From Lacisediminihabitans sp046156175 (GTDB taxonomy: Bacteria; Actinomycetota; Actinomycetes; Actinomycetales; Microbacteriaceae): a stretch of DNA of 64,000 bases. The translations under genes were made by a program, and so were the position numbers. The notes under the pieces were generated by a model that worked only from the letters and a program-made list of their open reading frames with translations, had not been told where the DNA came from and ran no database searches. Shown piece after piece: positions 8,970 to 17,881 of the stretch. Location: positions 186,001 through 250,000 of the forward strand of contig NZ_JAYLVL010000004.1 in NCBI RefSeq assembly GCF_046156175.1, in the 5' to 3' direction. The stretch's first letter is position 1. Every line of letters starts with the position of its first letter.

Positions 8970-9471
8970 GGGATCTCCAGACGCGCGACAGCGATCCGTC
9001 GGATCACGAACGCGTTTCATGTTGGTAACGACCGGGTCTGTGACGCGTCCCGCGAACTCCCACATCAAGCAATTTCGACGGTTTCCCGGCGCTGCGATCG
9101 GAGTGTCACGGTGGTGCTGCCCTGGGGCGGTACCGACGACGCAAGACCATACGTTGACATCCCACCGGGTTGTGGGACGGGAGCGCGGACTGGGCTCTCT
9201 GGGCCAAATGGGCCACAACGAGGCTAGCAACATCCGCACGGTCGAGGTCGGGCGGAGTGCCCGAAACCGCTCGGTTCCCGGTGCGGACCGCGGCGGGATT
9301 CCCCGCGCTGGCAGGCATCCGGCCCCGTTCCAAGGAGTTGCAGTTTTGTTACCTTCACCCGGCGGATCGGACAGACGGACATCGCTCTGGCGCGTCCGTG
9401 CTACGGTTATCAGTGCATATTTGCAACTATTGCATGAATACAGACTGTGTACGGATACAGAGAGTGAAGTG
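8970..9471. other. 502-bp intergenic region between proV and clc
   Basis: No gene was recognised on either strand. The region must hold the divergent promoters of the betaine importer and clc. It contains a small hairpin (TCCCAC at 9160-9165 with GTGGGA at 9172-9177) and, at its right end, operator-like site C. The reading frame of clc is open through it, but no plausible start or homologous protein sequence appears before 9472. Confidence 0.6.
9424..9442. promoter_or_regulatory. Candidate MarR operator, site C (upstream of clc)
   Basis: CAACTATTGCATGAATACA, 30-48 bp before the clc start. It has the most complete palindrome of the four sites (TGCAA-CTA-TTGCA). CATATT on the plus strand and TATTCA on the minus strand flank it, so both directions have a possible -10 box next to the core. 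Confidence 0.55.
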
Positions 9472-11268
9472 ATGGCGGCAGCTGTGCGGGAACGATGGGT
9501 CGAGCCCAGCCGACGATGGTGGACTTTTCGTTGGTTGTGGGGGGCGAAGCCTTTCGGCGACCGCCTTGGTCTGGCATCCCTCCAGCTGGTCGTGCCTGCG
9601 GTCATCGTGGGTGCCGGCGCGGGCCTCGCCGCGGTGGCATTCCGCTGGCTGGTCACGGCGGCGACTTTCGTGTTCACGGGGACCCAGGACTATTCGTCGT
9701 CTGTTGGCCACCCGGCGAATCCGTGGCTTCCGTGGCTGGGGGGCGCCTTCGTCATCATCGCTCCCTCCGTCGGCGGCCTCCTCTACGGCCCCCTGGTCGA
9801 TCGCTTCGCCCGCGAGGCCAGAGGTCACGGTGTGCCGGAGGTCATGTACGCCGTGAGCAAACGCGGGGGGCGGATCCCCGGCAAGGTCGCGGTGGTCAAG
9901 GCTCTCGCCTCTGCCATCACCATCGGGTCCGGTGGTTCGGTCGGCCGCGAGGGCCCCATCGTGCAGATCGGATCGGCGATGGGGTCGACTCTCGCACGGG
10001 TCATGCGCATGCCGGAATCGCGAGTGCGCACCCTTGTCGCGTGCGGTGCGGCCGGGGGAATCGCCGCGACCTTCAACGCTCCCATCGCGGGAGTCTTCTT
10101 CGCTCTCGAGCTTCTCCTCCGTGATTTCGCCGCCGCGTCCTTCGGTGCCGTGATGCTGGCCTCGATCACGGCATCCGTCGTCGGCCGTTCGATGCTCGGC
10201 GATCACCCGTTCCTCACTCTGCCGACGTTCACCGTCGCGAATCCCTCGCAGTTCGCGCTGTTCGCCGTGCTTGGCCTGTTCGCCGGGCTCGTGGGCGTCG
10301 GCTTCACGAGGGTGCTCTACGCGGTCGAGGACTTCTGCGACTGGGCCTGGCGCGGACCCGAGTGGCTGCGTCCGTTCGCGGGCGGTCTGCTTCTGGGGTT
10401 GCTGCTGTTCGCGATACCGCAGATGTACGGGGTCGGCTACCCGGTGCTCGAGAAGAGCGTCATGGGCGGCTATGCGCTCGGCATGCTCATCCTGTTGCTG
10501 GTGGCCAAGATCATCGCCACGAGCCTGACCATCGGAATCGGCGGATCCGGTGGTGTATTCGCGCCCTCTCTCTTCATCGGCGCCATGCTCGGCGCGGCCT
10601 TCGGCGACGTCGTTGGGCTGGTGATCCCGAGTCTCGCCGGTCAGGCCGGGGCCTTCGCCCTCGTCGGGATGGGCGCCGTTTTCGCCGGTGCGACTCGCGC
10701 GCCGATCACCGCCGGCATCATCCTGTTCGAGCTCACCGGCGAATACAGCATCATCCTGCCCCTGCTGCTGGCCATCATCGTGGCGACCGGCACCTCTCGA
10801 CTGCTCACCACAGACACGATCTACACCCTGAAGCTCCGTCGGCGCGGGGTGAATATCGGCATGGCACCGGCCAACACGGCTCTTCACGCGGTGCACGTTC
10901 GAGACGTCATGGGGACGCCGCCCACCATTGCGGAGGGCGCTCTCGCGAGAGACGGTGCGAGTCTGCTCATCGCATCGGGCAGATCTGCCCTGCCGGTCAC
11001 ATCGATCGGTGGCGACTATGCCGGGGTGCTCACCGTGCGGGCGGTCACCGACGCCCTGGCCAATGACGACGATGCGTCCACTCTCACCGCGGGGGAACTG
11101 AGCGAGCTCATCGACTCCGTTCTGCCCGGGTCGACCCTCGACGGTGCCCTCGACACGGTGCTGGCCACCGCCGACAAAGACGGCGTGCCCGTCGTCGACG
11201 ATTCAGGGATACTTCGGGGCTGGCTCGACCAGAACGCGGTGCTGCGCGCACTCGCCGGCGAACGTTAG
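9472..11268 (+). CDS. ClC-family chloride channel/transporter with C-terminal CBS domains
   Basis: 598-residue integral membrane protein with the ClC selectivity-filter motifs GSGGS, GREGPIVQ (gating Glu160) and GIGGSGGVFAPS, and a C-terminal CBS pair from about residue 470. At the position equivalent to the internal proton glutamate Glu203 of E. coli ClC, alignment of FNAPIAGVFFALELLLRD gives Leu214, which is more typical of channels than of 2Cl-/H+ exchangers. That is an inference from a hand alignment. The ATG was chosen because residues from there match the family N-terminus; the ribosome site is weak. Convergent with the Sco gene, only 10 bp apart. Confidence 0.9.
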   Translation: MAAAVRERWVEPSRRWWTFRWLWGAKPFGDRLGLASLQLVVPAVIVGAGAGLAAVAFRWLVTAATFVFTGTQDYSSSVGHPANPWLPWLGGAFVIIAPSVGGLLYGPLVDRFAREARGHGVPEVMYAVSKRGGRIPGKVAVVKALASAITIGSGGSVGREGPIVQIGSAMGSTLARVMRMPESRVRTLVACGAAGGIAATFNAPIAGVFFALELLLRDFAAASFGAVMLASITASVVGRSMLGDHPFLTLPTFTVANPSQFALFAVLGLFAGLVGVGFTRVLYAVEDFCDWAWRGPEWLRPFAGGLLLGLLLFAIPQMYGVGYPVLEKSVMGGYALGMLILLLVAKIIATSLTIGIGGSGGVFAPSLFIGAMLGAAFGDVVGLVIPSLAGQAGAFALVGMGAVFAGATRAPITAGIILFELTGEYSIILPLLLAIIVATGTSRLLTTDTIYTLKLRRRGVNIGMAPANTALHAVHVRDVMGTPPTIAEGALARDGASLLIASGRSALPVTSIGGDYAGVLTVRAVTDALANDDDASTLTAGELSELIDSVLPGSTLDGALDTVLATADKDGVPVVDDSGILRGWLDQNAVLRALAGER

Positions 11269-11278
11269 CCTCGCTCGC

Positions 11279-12493
11279 TCAGGAGCCGCCCAGAGCGGGG
11301 TCGAAGGTATGGAGCACATAGTCGAGTTGCTCGGCGGTGAAGGCTCCGGGGTGCCGCACGAGCACTGTGCCCGCCGGATCGAGGATCACCGTGTAGGGCA
11401 GCCCGGTGATCTGGAACTCGCCCGCAAGTGTTCCGGACCGGTCCGCCGCCAGTTGGTAGGTGATACCGGCGTGCGCGGCGAAGGCGACCGCGGAACCGGC
11501 CGCGTCCGACACGTCGACGCCGATGAATTCCACGGTTCGGCCGTCCTTGACGAACTCGGATTGCAGCTGGGGGAGTTCCTGCACGCAGGCGGTGCACGTA
11601 CTCGACCAGAAGTTGATCACCTCGTATTTTCCGGCTGTCGGAGCGGTACCGATCCGGGACGACGATGTGCCGAGGGCTGGCAGCTGCGCCGGAGTCGCGC
11701 TGTCACCGAGCTGCCCAGAGCCGGTTACCGATGCCGTCACTGCCGGGCCACCGACCGATCCACGTTCGGCCGCAGGGAGAAGGGAGACCGCCAGCTTGGC
11801 CATCGCGTGACCGAACAGGGCCGTGCTCGCCGCCCCGGTGCCGAACCCGCCGACCTGGGCTTCGACACCCCTCGGGTCGATGAAGAACAGCTGGGCGCCG
11901 TGATCCACCGTGCGGGTCTTCGCATGCAGAGTGATGGGCACGCCGTACTTCTTCGCTACCGATGCAAGGGTCGCCGCGGGGGCCGTGCCGAAGTACCAGT
12001 TGCTCGCGGATGCGAGGCCGTGGGCATCGGTCCAGGCCTTCACGGCATCGACCGCGGGATGGTACGGATTCGCATTGACCGATACGAAGGCGACATCCTT
12101 CGCACGGGCGCCGAGAGCGTGGTCGGCAGCCGTGACGTCCTGGGCGAGCAGGGTGCAGAGATCCTCGCACTCGTCGTCGTCGAAGCTGAGTACCACCGCG
12201 CGCCCGGCGAATTGGGAGAGGCTGAGTGGCTTTCCTCGCTGGTCGGTGAGAGCGAAGTCGGGCATGCGGGTGTGGCTCACGCCGAGGTTCGCGAGTTCGA
12301 GCAGGGATGCGGCCGGCCGGCCGATTCCCGCGGGGTCGTCTGCGGCGGATCCGGGCGTCGACGGTGCGACGGGAACCAGTGCGACGACGGCCACGACCAC
12401 AAGAGCGAGGGCGACCACTCCTCCGATCGTGGCCCAGAGAAGGCCGCGCGGGCCGCCGGCCGGATTCGTGACTCTCGCCTGGTCGTTTTTCAT
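11279..12493 (-). CDS. Sco1/SenC - thioredoxin-like fusion lipid-side redox protein
   Basis: 404-residue protein with one N-terminal transmembrane anchor (about 18-42) and two extracytoplasmic modules. The first (about 75-240) is Sco/SenC-like, with CxxxC at Cys109-Cys113 and the copper-ligand His198 in RTVDHGAQLFFIDP. The second (about 265-400) is TlpA/ResA-like, with Cys300-x-x-Cys303 in NFWSSTCTACVQELP. Sco inserts copper into the CuA site of cytochrome oxidase and thioredoxin-like partners keep its cysteines reduced; here both are in one chain. It overlaps the CcdA-like gene by 4 bp, which could supply electrons across the membrane. Confidence 0.85.
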   Translation of the reverse strand: MKNDQARVTNPAGGPRGLLWATIGGVVALALVVVAVVALVPVAPSTPGSAADDPAGIGRPAASLLELANLGVSHTRMPDFALTDQRGKPLSLSQFAGRAVVLSFDDDECEDLCTLLAQDVTAADHALGARAKDVAFVSVNANPYHPAVDAVKAWTDAHGLASASNWYFGTAPAATLASVAKKYGVPITLHAKTRTVDHGAQLFFIDPRGVEAQVGGFGTGAASTALFGHAMAKLAVSLLPAAERGSVGGPAVTASVTGSGQLGDSATPAQLPALGTSSSRIGTAPTAGKYEVINFWSSTCTACVQELPQLQSEFVKDGRTVEFIGVDVSDAAGSAVAFAAHAGITYQLAADRSGTLAGEFQITGLPYTVILDPAGTVLVRHPGAFTAEQLDYVLHTFDPALGGS

Positions 12494-13353
12494 CTGAGCT
12501 GTTCTCCCTGGCTGTCGGGGTGCGGATGCCGCCGTGCAGAGAAGGCGGCGATGGCGAAGCCGACGATGACCGTGGCCCCCAGGGCGCAGGCGACCACGAA
12601 CGGCGCAGTCGATACGGCGTTGCTGACGGCCTGCTGGATCGTGCCGACCGCCAGGGTCTCAGCGGTCACTGCGTGCGGATCGACGAGGTCGGTGACCCAG
12701 TAGAAGACCAGATACAGACCCACGGTGGCCTCGAGGACATTCGCGACGACCGGAACGAGTCGGCTTGCTCGCCGCAACCGACGGGTGATTCCCCCACCCG
12801 CGCGCACGGTGATCAGGCTCAGACCGGTGACGAGGGTGCCCATGCCCAGCCCGTAGGCCAGGAAGGTAGCGATCCCGGGGAGCAGCCCCAGGCGGGTGAA
12901 GCTACCGGCGACTCCGGCGAGGAACAGGGGAAACGCGCAGGTCAGCGAGCCGACGGCATAGGCGACGCCGAAGCCGGCCATCGACACCACCCCCGTGCCC
13001 GGGCGAAATCGGACGGCAGGAAGGGAGATCCGCAGTTGCCTGCCACACAGGCCCGCTATCCCGAACGCCGCGAGTGCGGCGCCGAACCCGATCATGAACC
13101 AGGGCGCGGCTCCGATGATCCATTGTGCTGCGACCGAGGCGAGCAGTCCGACCGTCGCGAAGACGGCGATGAAACCGAGGGTTACGCTCCCGCCCGCGAT
13201 GAGGGCCGCTGCCGCGCGCCGCCCCGGTGCCGTGCGGAGATCTCTGCGGGCGAACAGCGCCAGGTAGCCGGGAAGCAGCGGGAAACCACACGGGTTGACC
13301 GCCGCGATGAGGCCGAGGGTGAAGGCGTAGACCACCGCGGTGGAACCCGTCAC
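12490..13353 (-). CDS. CcdA/DsbD-type transmembrane thiol-electron carrier
   Basis: 287-residue polytopic protein. The first helix carries the family motif NPCGFPLLPGYLA and a second conserved cysteine lies in GSLTCAFPLFLAG; these two intramembrane cysteines shuttle electrons from cytoplasmic thioredoxin to the outside. Start GTG at 13353 was chosen because it forms a GTGA overlap with the upstream ctaG-like gene and places the conserved motif near the N-terminus; the longer open frame encodes unrelated residues. Its likely partner is the Sco-thioredoxin fusion encoded next. Confidence 0.88.
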   Translation of the reverse strand: MTGSTAVVYAFTLGLIAAVNPCGFPLLPGYLALFARRDLRTAPGRRAAAALIAGGSVTLGFIAVFATVGLLASVAAQWIIGAAPWFMIGFGAALAAFGIAGLCGRQLRISLPAVRFRPGTGVVSMAGFGVAYAVGSLTCAFPLFLAGVAGSFTRLGLLPGIATFLAYGLGMGTLVTGLSLITVRAGGGITRRLRRASRLVPVVANVLEATVGLYLVFYWVTDLVDPHAVTAETLAVGTIQQAVSNAVSTAPFVVACALGATVIVGFAIAAFSARRHPHPDSQGEQLR

Positions 13354-14333
13354 CGGGCATCCCGGCTGGCGAGGGACGAGAGGTATTCGTTGTAGGCGAG
13401 TCGTTCGGCATCGCCGTCGGCATCCGCCTTGCGGTTCGCCGTGCGTTCGTGGCGCCGCTCGTGCCCCTGCCATTGGAAGAACAGCACTCCGAGCACGATG
13501 AGGGTCGGCAGTTCGGTGAACCCCCACGCGATGCCTCCGCCCAGTGCCTGGTCGGCGAGCGCGCTGATGCCCCAGCTCGGATCCGGGTGTGCATAGAAGC
13601 GCACGAGAAGATCCACGGACATCATCACGATCACCCCGAAGAAGGCATGGAAGGGCACCGTGATGACGAGTTCGAAGATCCTCAGCACGGGTGCGCTGAG
13701 TCGCCGCATCCCCCGGCTCGCCTGTCGCGGTGACGGATCCACGCCCATGACGCCCCAGAAATAGAGCGCCCCGATGAGCAGGAAGTGGAGGAGCATCACG
13801 TTATGGCCCCACATCGAGCCCATCAGAAAGTCGAAGGCCGGCGTGAAATACAGGCCGTAGAGGCTCATCAGGAACAGGGCGACTGTCATGACCGGGTGGG
13901 TGAAGAAACCCGCGATTCGAGAGTGCAGAACGCGCAGGATCACCTTTCGCAAGTTGATCCCGCCGCCGTGTTTCGCCGGGAGGGCGCGCAGCAGCAGGGT
14001 GACCGGAGCGCCGAGCACGAGGAAGACGGGGGAGAGCATGCTCAGCGTCATGTGCTGCACCATGTGCACGCTGAAGAGTTCCATGCCGTAGCCGTCTATG
14101 CCCGTCGCGGTGACGAGCAGAACCGAAACGATTCCGGCCACCCACCAGACGGTGCGCTGCACCGGCCAGGCGATCCCGCGGCGCTGAAGCCGCCAGACCC
14201 CGAGAAGATAGAGCGCCAGCAGAGCCGCCATGAGAAGGGGGATGACCGGAATCGGTTGCGGATGCCAGGCCAGAAGCCTGGCGAGCGTTGGCGGCAGCTG
14301 CGGCATCCACATCGGGCCGGTCATGTCATCCAT
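13350..14333 (-). CDS. Cytochrome c oxidase assembly protein, CtaG/CaaG family
   Basis: About 327-residue membrane protein with seven or so hydrophobic segments and the histidine-rich helix FSVHMVQHMTLSML plus WGHNVMLLHFLLIG typical of the caa3_CtaG family, which takes part in copper delivery to cytochrome oxidase. First gene of a three-gene operon with the CcdA-like and Sco-thioredoxin genes. The frame extends to 14372, inside operator-like site D, so a start at ATG 14333 or at an upstream GTG (14348 or 14342) is more likely; the choice is uncertain. Confidence 0.85.
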   Translation of the reverse strand: MDDMTGPMWMPQLPPTLARLLAWHPQPIPVIPLLMAALLALYLLGVWRLQRRGIAWPVQRTVWWVAGIVSVLLVTATGIDGYGMELFSVHMVQHMTLSMLSPVFLVLGAPVTLLLRALPAKHGGGINLRKVILRVLHSRIAGFFTHPVMTVALFLMSLYGLYFTPAFDFLMGSMWGHNVMLLHFLLIGALYFWGVMGVDPSPRQASRGMRRLSAPVLRIFELVITVPFHAFFGVIVMMSVDLLVRFYAHPDPSWGISALADQALGGGIAWGFTELPTLIVLGVLFFQWQGHERRHERTANRKADADGDAERLAYNEYLSSLASRDAR

Positions 14334-14369
14334 GCCCGCCACGTCCACCCTGTTTCTCTTGCAACCGCA

Positions 14370-14388
14370 CAACTATTGCAAGAATACA
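14370..14388. promoter_or_regulatory. Candidate MarR operator, site D (upstream of ctaG operon)
   Basis: CAACTATTGCAAGAATACA, 18 of 19 positions identical to site A upstream of marR. On the minus strand TATTCT, a good -10 box, directly precedes the core palindrome, placing the operator over the likely transcription start of the copper/redox operon. Confidence 0.6.
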
Positions 14389-14440
14389 CTCAAGTGCGAT
14401 GGGTGTTGCCTGAGTGGACAGAAGCCGGGTTCAGGTCGGG

Positions 14441-16876
14441 TCAGTCCTCGATGGTGATGTCGTCGGGCGACTTGTCCGGGCGCCACCCGCGCCAGGTGGG
14501 ATGGCGGAGTCGCTCCGTGGCGGTCCATTCTGCGAACTCGACTTCGCCCACGAGCTGGGGGGTCACCCAGTGGGCACCCGCGGAATCTGTCGTCTCGATG
14601 TCTGCAAAGGGGCTGGTGGTGCGGGCGAGGGGAGCGAGTCGCTCGAGTACGGCGTCCAGATCCGCATCGCTGAACCCGGTTCCGACCTTCCCGACAAAGC
14701 TGAGACGACCATCTTTCGGCACGCCGAGCAGGAGCGCTCCGATCCGACCCGCACGGTTGCCCCGGCCGGAAGTCCAGCCTCCCACGATGACCTCCTGGGT
14801 GCGGTGATGCTTGATCTTCACCCAGTTGCGGGATCGCTTACCCGGCAGGTAGCCGCTGTCGCGCTTCTTGGCAACAACGCCCTCGAGGCGCAGCTCGAGG
14901 CTGCTGGCGATCGCCGCGTCCTCATCCCCCTCGAAGGCCGGCGGCAGCTGGATCGACGCTCGCGGGGAGAGGTGTTGCTCGAGTGCGGCGCGCCGGGCGT
15001 CGTAGGGCTCCTTCAGGAGGGATCGCCCCGCGACGGAGAGCAGGTCGAAGGCCATGAACTGAACCGTCACCGATCTGCGGGCCGCGGCCACCTCCGCCTC
15101 CTTGGTCAGCCCCATCCGTCGCTGCAGCAGTCCGAAGTCGGGTCGGCCGGATCGCGAGACGGCGACGATCTCCCCGTCGATCACCGCGTCGCCCTCCACC
15201 GCGTCGGCTAGCGCTGCGAGCTCGGGATAGCTCGCAGTCAGGTCGATGCCGTTGCGGCTCGTGAGGGTGACGACGCCGCCACTGACGGAGGCGATGGCGC
15301 GGATGCCGTCCCATTTCATCTCGAAGGCCCACTCGTCGTCATCGGACAGGTGTCCGGCAGCGCCCGGTGTCGCGAGCATCGGGCGAATCGTCTGGACTGC
15401 CGCGGGCTTCGAGCCGACCACTTTCCGGGAGCGAGCGGGCTTCGGGGCCACGGACGAGGCATCCGCCATCAGGTGGATCAGCCAGTTGTTCTCAGCCCGT
15501 CCCGTGCCGCCGGTATGGATGAGTGCGTAGCGGTGCGATCCGTGTTGCTCGCCGTGAAGGGTGGCGATGATCTCCTTGCCCTCACGCCACTTCTCCAGCT
15601 CGACGGTTCCGCTGTCCCAGATCGTCACCTCGCCTCCGCCATATTCCCCCGCGGGAATACTGCCCTCGAAGGTGCCGTATTCGAGCGGATGGTCCTCCGT
15701 CTGCACGGCGAGATGATTCTGTGCGGAATTCGTGGGAACGCCCTTCGGCAGGGCCCAACTGACGAGCACACCGTCGTGTTCGAGTCGGAAATCCCAGTGG
15801 AGCCGGCGAGCGTGATGCTCCTGGATGACGAAACTGTTGCCGGCAGAAGGCGTGGAGTGCTGAGTGGCCACCGGCTCGGGGGTCTTTGTGGCATCTCGCT
15901 TGCGGCGGTACTCGGCCAACCGGTCGAGACTTGCTGCGGATGCCTCGAATCGCGACCGGTGCTCCGTGGTGGGCTCGAGTGATTCGAGGTGCCCTGCGAC
16001 GAGCGCCGCGAGCGGATCGCCGATCGTCTTGAGGCGCGCCTCCACCTCCGAGTATTCGAGCTGCCGAAGGTCTTCCGCCTCCAACTCACTCCAGGTGCGC
16101 GGGGCCGCGACGGTGGGGCGGTCCCTGCCGCGGAGCGAATAGGGAGTGATGGTGGTCTTAGCCCCGTTGTTCTGACTCCAGTCGACCAGGACCCTTCCCC
16201 GGCGCGTCGACTTCTTCATGTCGCTGACGACAAGCTCGGGGTGGTCTGCCTCGAGGGCACGGGCGAGTTCGTGGGCCACCGCGCTGATGCCGGCCGCATC
16301 CTGGGACCCATCGAGCGGGGTATAGAGGTGGATGCCCTTACTTCCGCTCGTGACCGGGATCGCAGGAAGCCCCATGCCGTCGAGAATCGCCTTCGCCAGC
16401 CGGGCGACCTCCGCGCACTCGGCCAGCCCGACCCCCTCGCCGGGATCGAGGTCGAGCACGAGGCGATCCGGATTGAGCGGATGCCCGGTGCGGCCGAATC
16501 GCCACTGCGGAACATGGATTTCGAGAGCGGCGATCTGACCGAGCCAGGTGAGGGTCGCGAGATCGTTCACGAGCGGATACTCGTTGGAGTGGCTGCTGTG
16601 CTCGATCGCGCGGCGTTTCACCCAGGCGGGGGTCGCATCGTCCAGGTTCTTCTGCAAGAACGCTTTCCCGGGATGCGCCGCAGTGCCGACCCCGTCGACC
16701 CACCTCTTTCTGGTCGCGGGGCGCTGGGCGGCATGGGCGATCAGGACGTCAGCCACGGCCGCGTAATACGACAGGACATCACGCTTGGTCGTCTGCGTTT
16801 GCGGGTAGAGCACCTTGTCGAGGTTGGTGAGGGTGATCCGATGGCCCCCGACCTCCACGACAGTCTTCTGCGGCAC
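14441..16876 (-). CDS. ligD: ATP-dependent DNA ligase LigD (POL-PE-LIG)
   Basis: 811-residue multifunctional end-joining enzyme in the domain order primase/polymerase (1-300), 3'-phosphoesterase (about 345-470) and ATP-dependent ligase (about 505-800), the mycobacterial order. The polymerase Asp pair is seen in LVLDLDPGEGVG; the phosphoesterase has HHARRLHWDFRLEHDG; the ligase has the nucleotidyl-lysine motif FEMKWDGIRAI and EGVVAKKRDSGYLPGKRS. It repairs double-strand breaks with Ku, whose gene is divergent 117 bp away. Full length with no sign of damage. Confidence 0.95.
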   Translation of the reverse strand: MPQKTVVEVGGHRITLTNLDKVLYPQTQTTKRDVLSYYAAVADVLIAHAAQRPATRKRWVDGVGTAAHPGKAFLQKNLDDATPAWVKRRAIEHSSHSNEYPLVNDLATLTWLGQIAALEIHVPQWRFGRTGHPLNPDRLVLDLDPGEGVGLAECAEVARLAKAILDGMGLPAIPVTSGSKGIHLYTPLDGSQDAAGISAVAHELARALEADHPELVVSDMKKSTRRGRVLVDWSQNNGAKTTITPYSLRGRDRPTVAAPRTWSELEAEDLRQLEYSEVEARLKTIGDPLAALVAGHLESLEPTTEHRSRFEASAASLDRLAEYRRKRDATKTPEPVATQHSTPSAGNSFVIQEHHARRLHWDFRLEHDGVLVSWALPKGVPTNSAQNHLAVQTEDHPLEYGTFEGSIPAGEYGGGEVTIWDSGTVELEKWREGKEIIATLHGEQHGSHRYALIHTGGTGRAENNWLIHLMADASSVAPKPARSRKVVGSKPAAVQTIRPMLATPGAAGHLSDDDEWAFEMKWDGIRAIASVSGGVVTLTSRNGIDLTASYPELAALADAVEGDAVIDGEIVAVSRSGRPDFGLLQRRMGLTKEAEVAAARRSVTVQFMAFDLLSVAGRSLLKEPYDARRAALEQHLSPRASIQLPPAFEGDEDAAIASSLELRLEGVVAKKRDSGYLPGKRSRNWVKIKHHRTQEVIVGGWTSGRGNRAGRIGALLLGVPKDGRLSFVGKVGTGFSDADLDAVLERLAPLARTTSPFADIETTDSAGAHWVTPQLVGEVEFAEWTATERLRHPTWRGWRPDKSPDDITIED

Positions 16877-16993
16877 CGGGACCCTCCTCCTGCAGTTGCT
16901 GGGATTCCATCGTGCATCCTGGGCACGCGGTCAGCCAGTGGTTGACATCGGAGGGGGCTTAACTTCTCGAGTCTCGACGGGGATCATGACGGT

Positions 16994-17842
16994 ATGAGAT
17001 CCATATGGAAGGGCGCGATCGCCTTCGGGCTGGTCAATGTGCCGGTGAAGGTCTACAGCGCTACCGAGGACCACGACGTGCGGCTCCACCAGGTGCACGA
17101 CAAGGACGGCGGGCGGATCAAGTACCAGAGGCGATGCGAGATCTGCGGAAAGATCGTGGACTTCGAACACATCGACAAGGCATTCGATGATGATGGCAAG
17201 ACCGTGATCCTGACGGAGAAGGATCTGCAGGAACTTCCCGAGGAGAAGAGCCGCGAGATCTCTGTCGTCGAGTTCGTGCCCTCCGAACAGCTCGACCCGA
17301 TCATGTTCGACTGCAGCTACTTCCTCGAGCCCGATGGCCCATCGATCAAGGCGTACGTGTTGTTGAGGCGAACGCTCGAGGCGACCGACCGCACGGCGAT
17401 CGTGCACTTCGCCCTGCGCCAGAAGACGAGGCTCGGAGCCCTTCGGGTGCGCGGCGACGTGCTCATGCTCCAGTCTCTGCTGTGGGATGACGAGGTGCGC
17501 GAAGCCAGCTTTCCGGCGCTGGATGGCTCGGTGCGAGTCTCGTCGAAGGAGCTCGACATGTCCTCGGCATTGGTGGATTCCTTCGCCACCGACTTCTCTC
17601 CCGAGAAGTTCACCGACGACTACCAGGAGCAGCTTCGCGAGTTGATCGCCGCAAAGCTCGAGAAGGGCGATGCGATGAGCACCGAAGAGACCTTCGGAGA
17701 GCCCGCCCCCGAGGATGAGGGCGGTGAGGTCCTCGACCTGATGACGGCCCTCAAGCAGAGTGTGGCGAAAAATCGTCAGGCTTCCGCTCCCCCAGAGGAC
17801 AAGGCGGTCGCGAAGAAGCCGACGCGCAAGAGAAGCGCCTGA
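16994..17842 (+). CDS. ku: Non-homologous end-joining protein Ku
   Basis: 282-residue bacterial Ku with the N-terminal signature MRSIWKGAIAFGLVNVPVK and the core beta-barrel domain to about residue 230. The C-terminus ends in a Lys/Arg-rich tail (KKPTRKRSA) that in other actinobacteria helps DNA binding. Ku dimers thread onto broken ends and recruit LigD. Divergent pairing with ligD is the standard arrangement. A strong hairpin follows directly after the stop codon. Confidence 0.96.
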   Translation: MRSIWKGAIAFGLVNVPVKVYSATEDHDVRLHQVHDKDGGRIKYQRRCEICGKIVDFEHIDKAFDDDGKTVILTEKDLQELPEEKSREISVVEFVPSEQLDPIMFDCSYFLEPDGPSIKAYVLLRRTLEATDRTAIVHFALRQKTRLGALRVRGDVLMLQSLLWDDEVREASFPALDGSVRVSSKELDMSSALVDSFATDFSPEKFTDDYQEQLRELIAAKLEKGDAMSTEETFGEPAPEDEGGEVLDLMTALKQSVAKNRQASAPPEDKAVAKKPTRKRSA

Positions 17843-17846
17843 CGGG

Positions 17847-17881
17847 AAGAGGTGGCTCGACATCGCGTCGAGCCACCTCTT
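17847..17881. terminator. Hairpin terminator after ku
   Basis: Perfect 15-bp stem, AAGAGGTGGCTCGAC at 17847-17861 and its complement at 17867-17881, with a 5-base loop. There is no clear T-tract, as is common in high-GC genomes. It lies between convergent ku and the small minus-strand ORF, so it could serve both. Confidence 0.85.

Noticed and set aside
9154..9182. TTGACA at 9154 as a promoter for clc
   Set aside because: No acceptable -10 box at the right spacing, and it lies about 300 bp from the clc start.
8970..9677. N-terminal extension of the proV reading frame
   Set aside because: Overlaps clc, lacks similarity to ABC ATPases, and a good start with GGAG exists at 8969.
9427..10896. 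489-codon minus-strand reading frame
   Set aside because: Antisense shadow of clc with Asp/Glu/Arg/His-rich low complexity.
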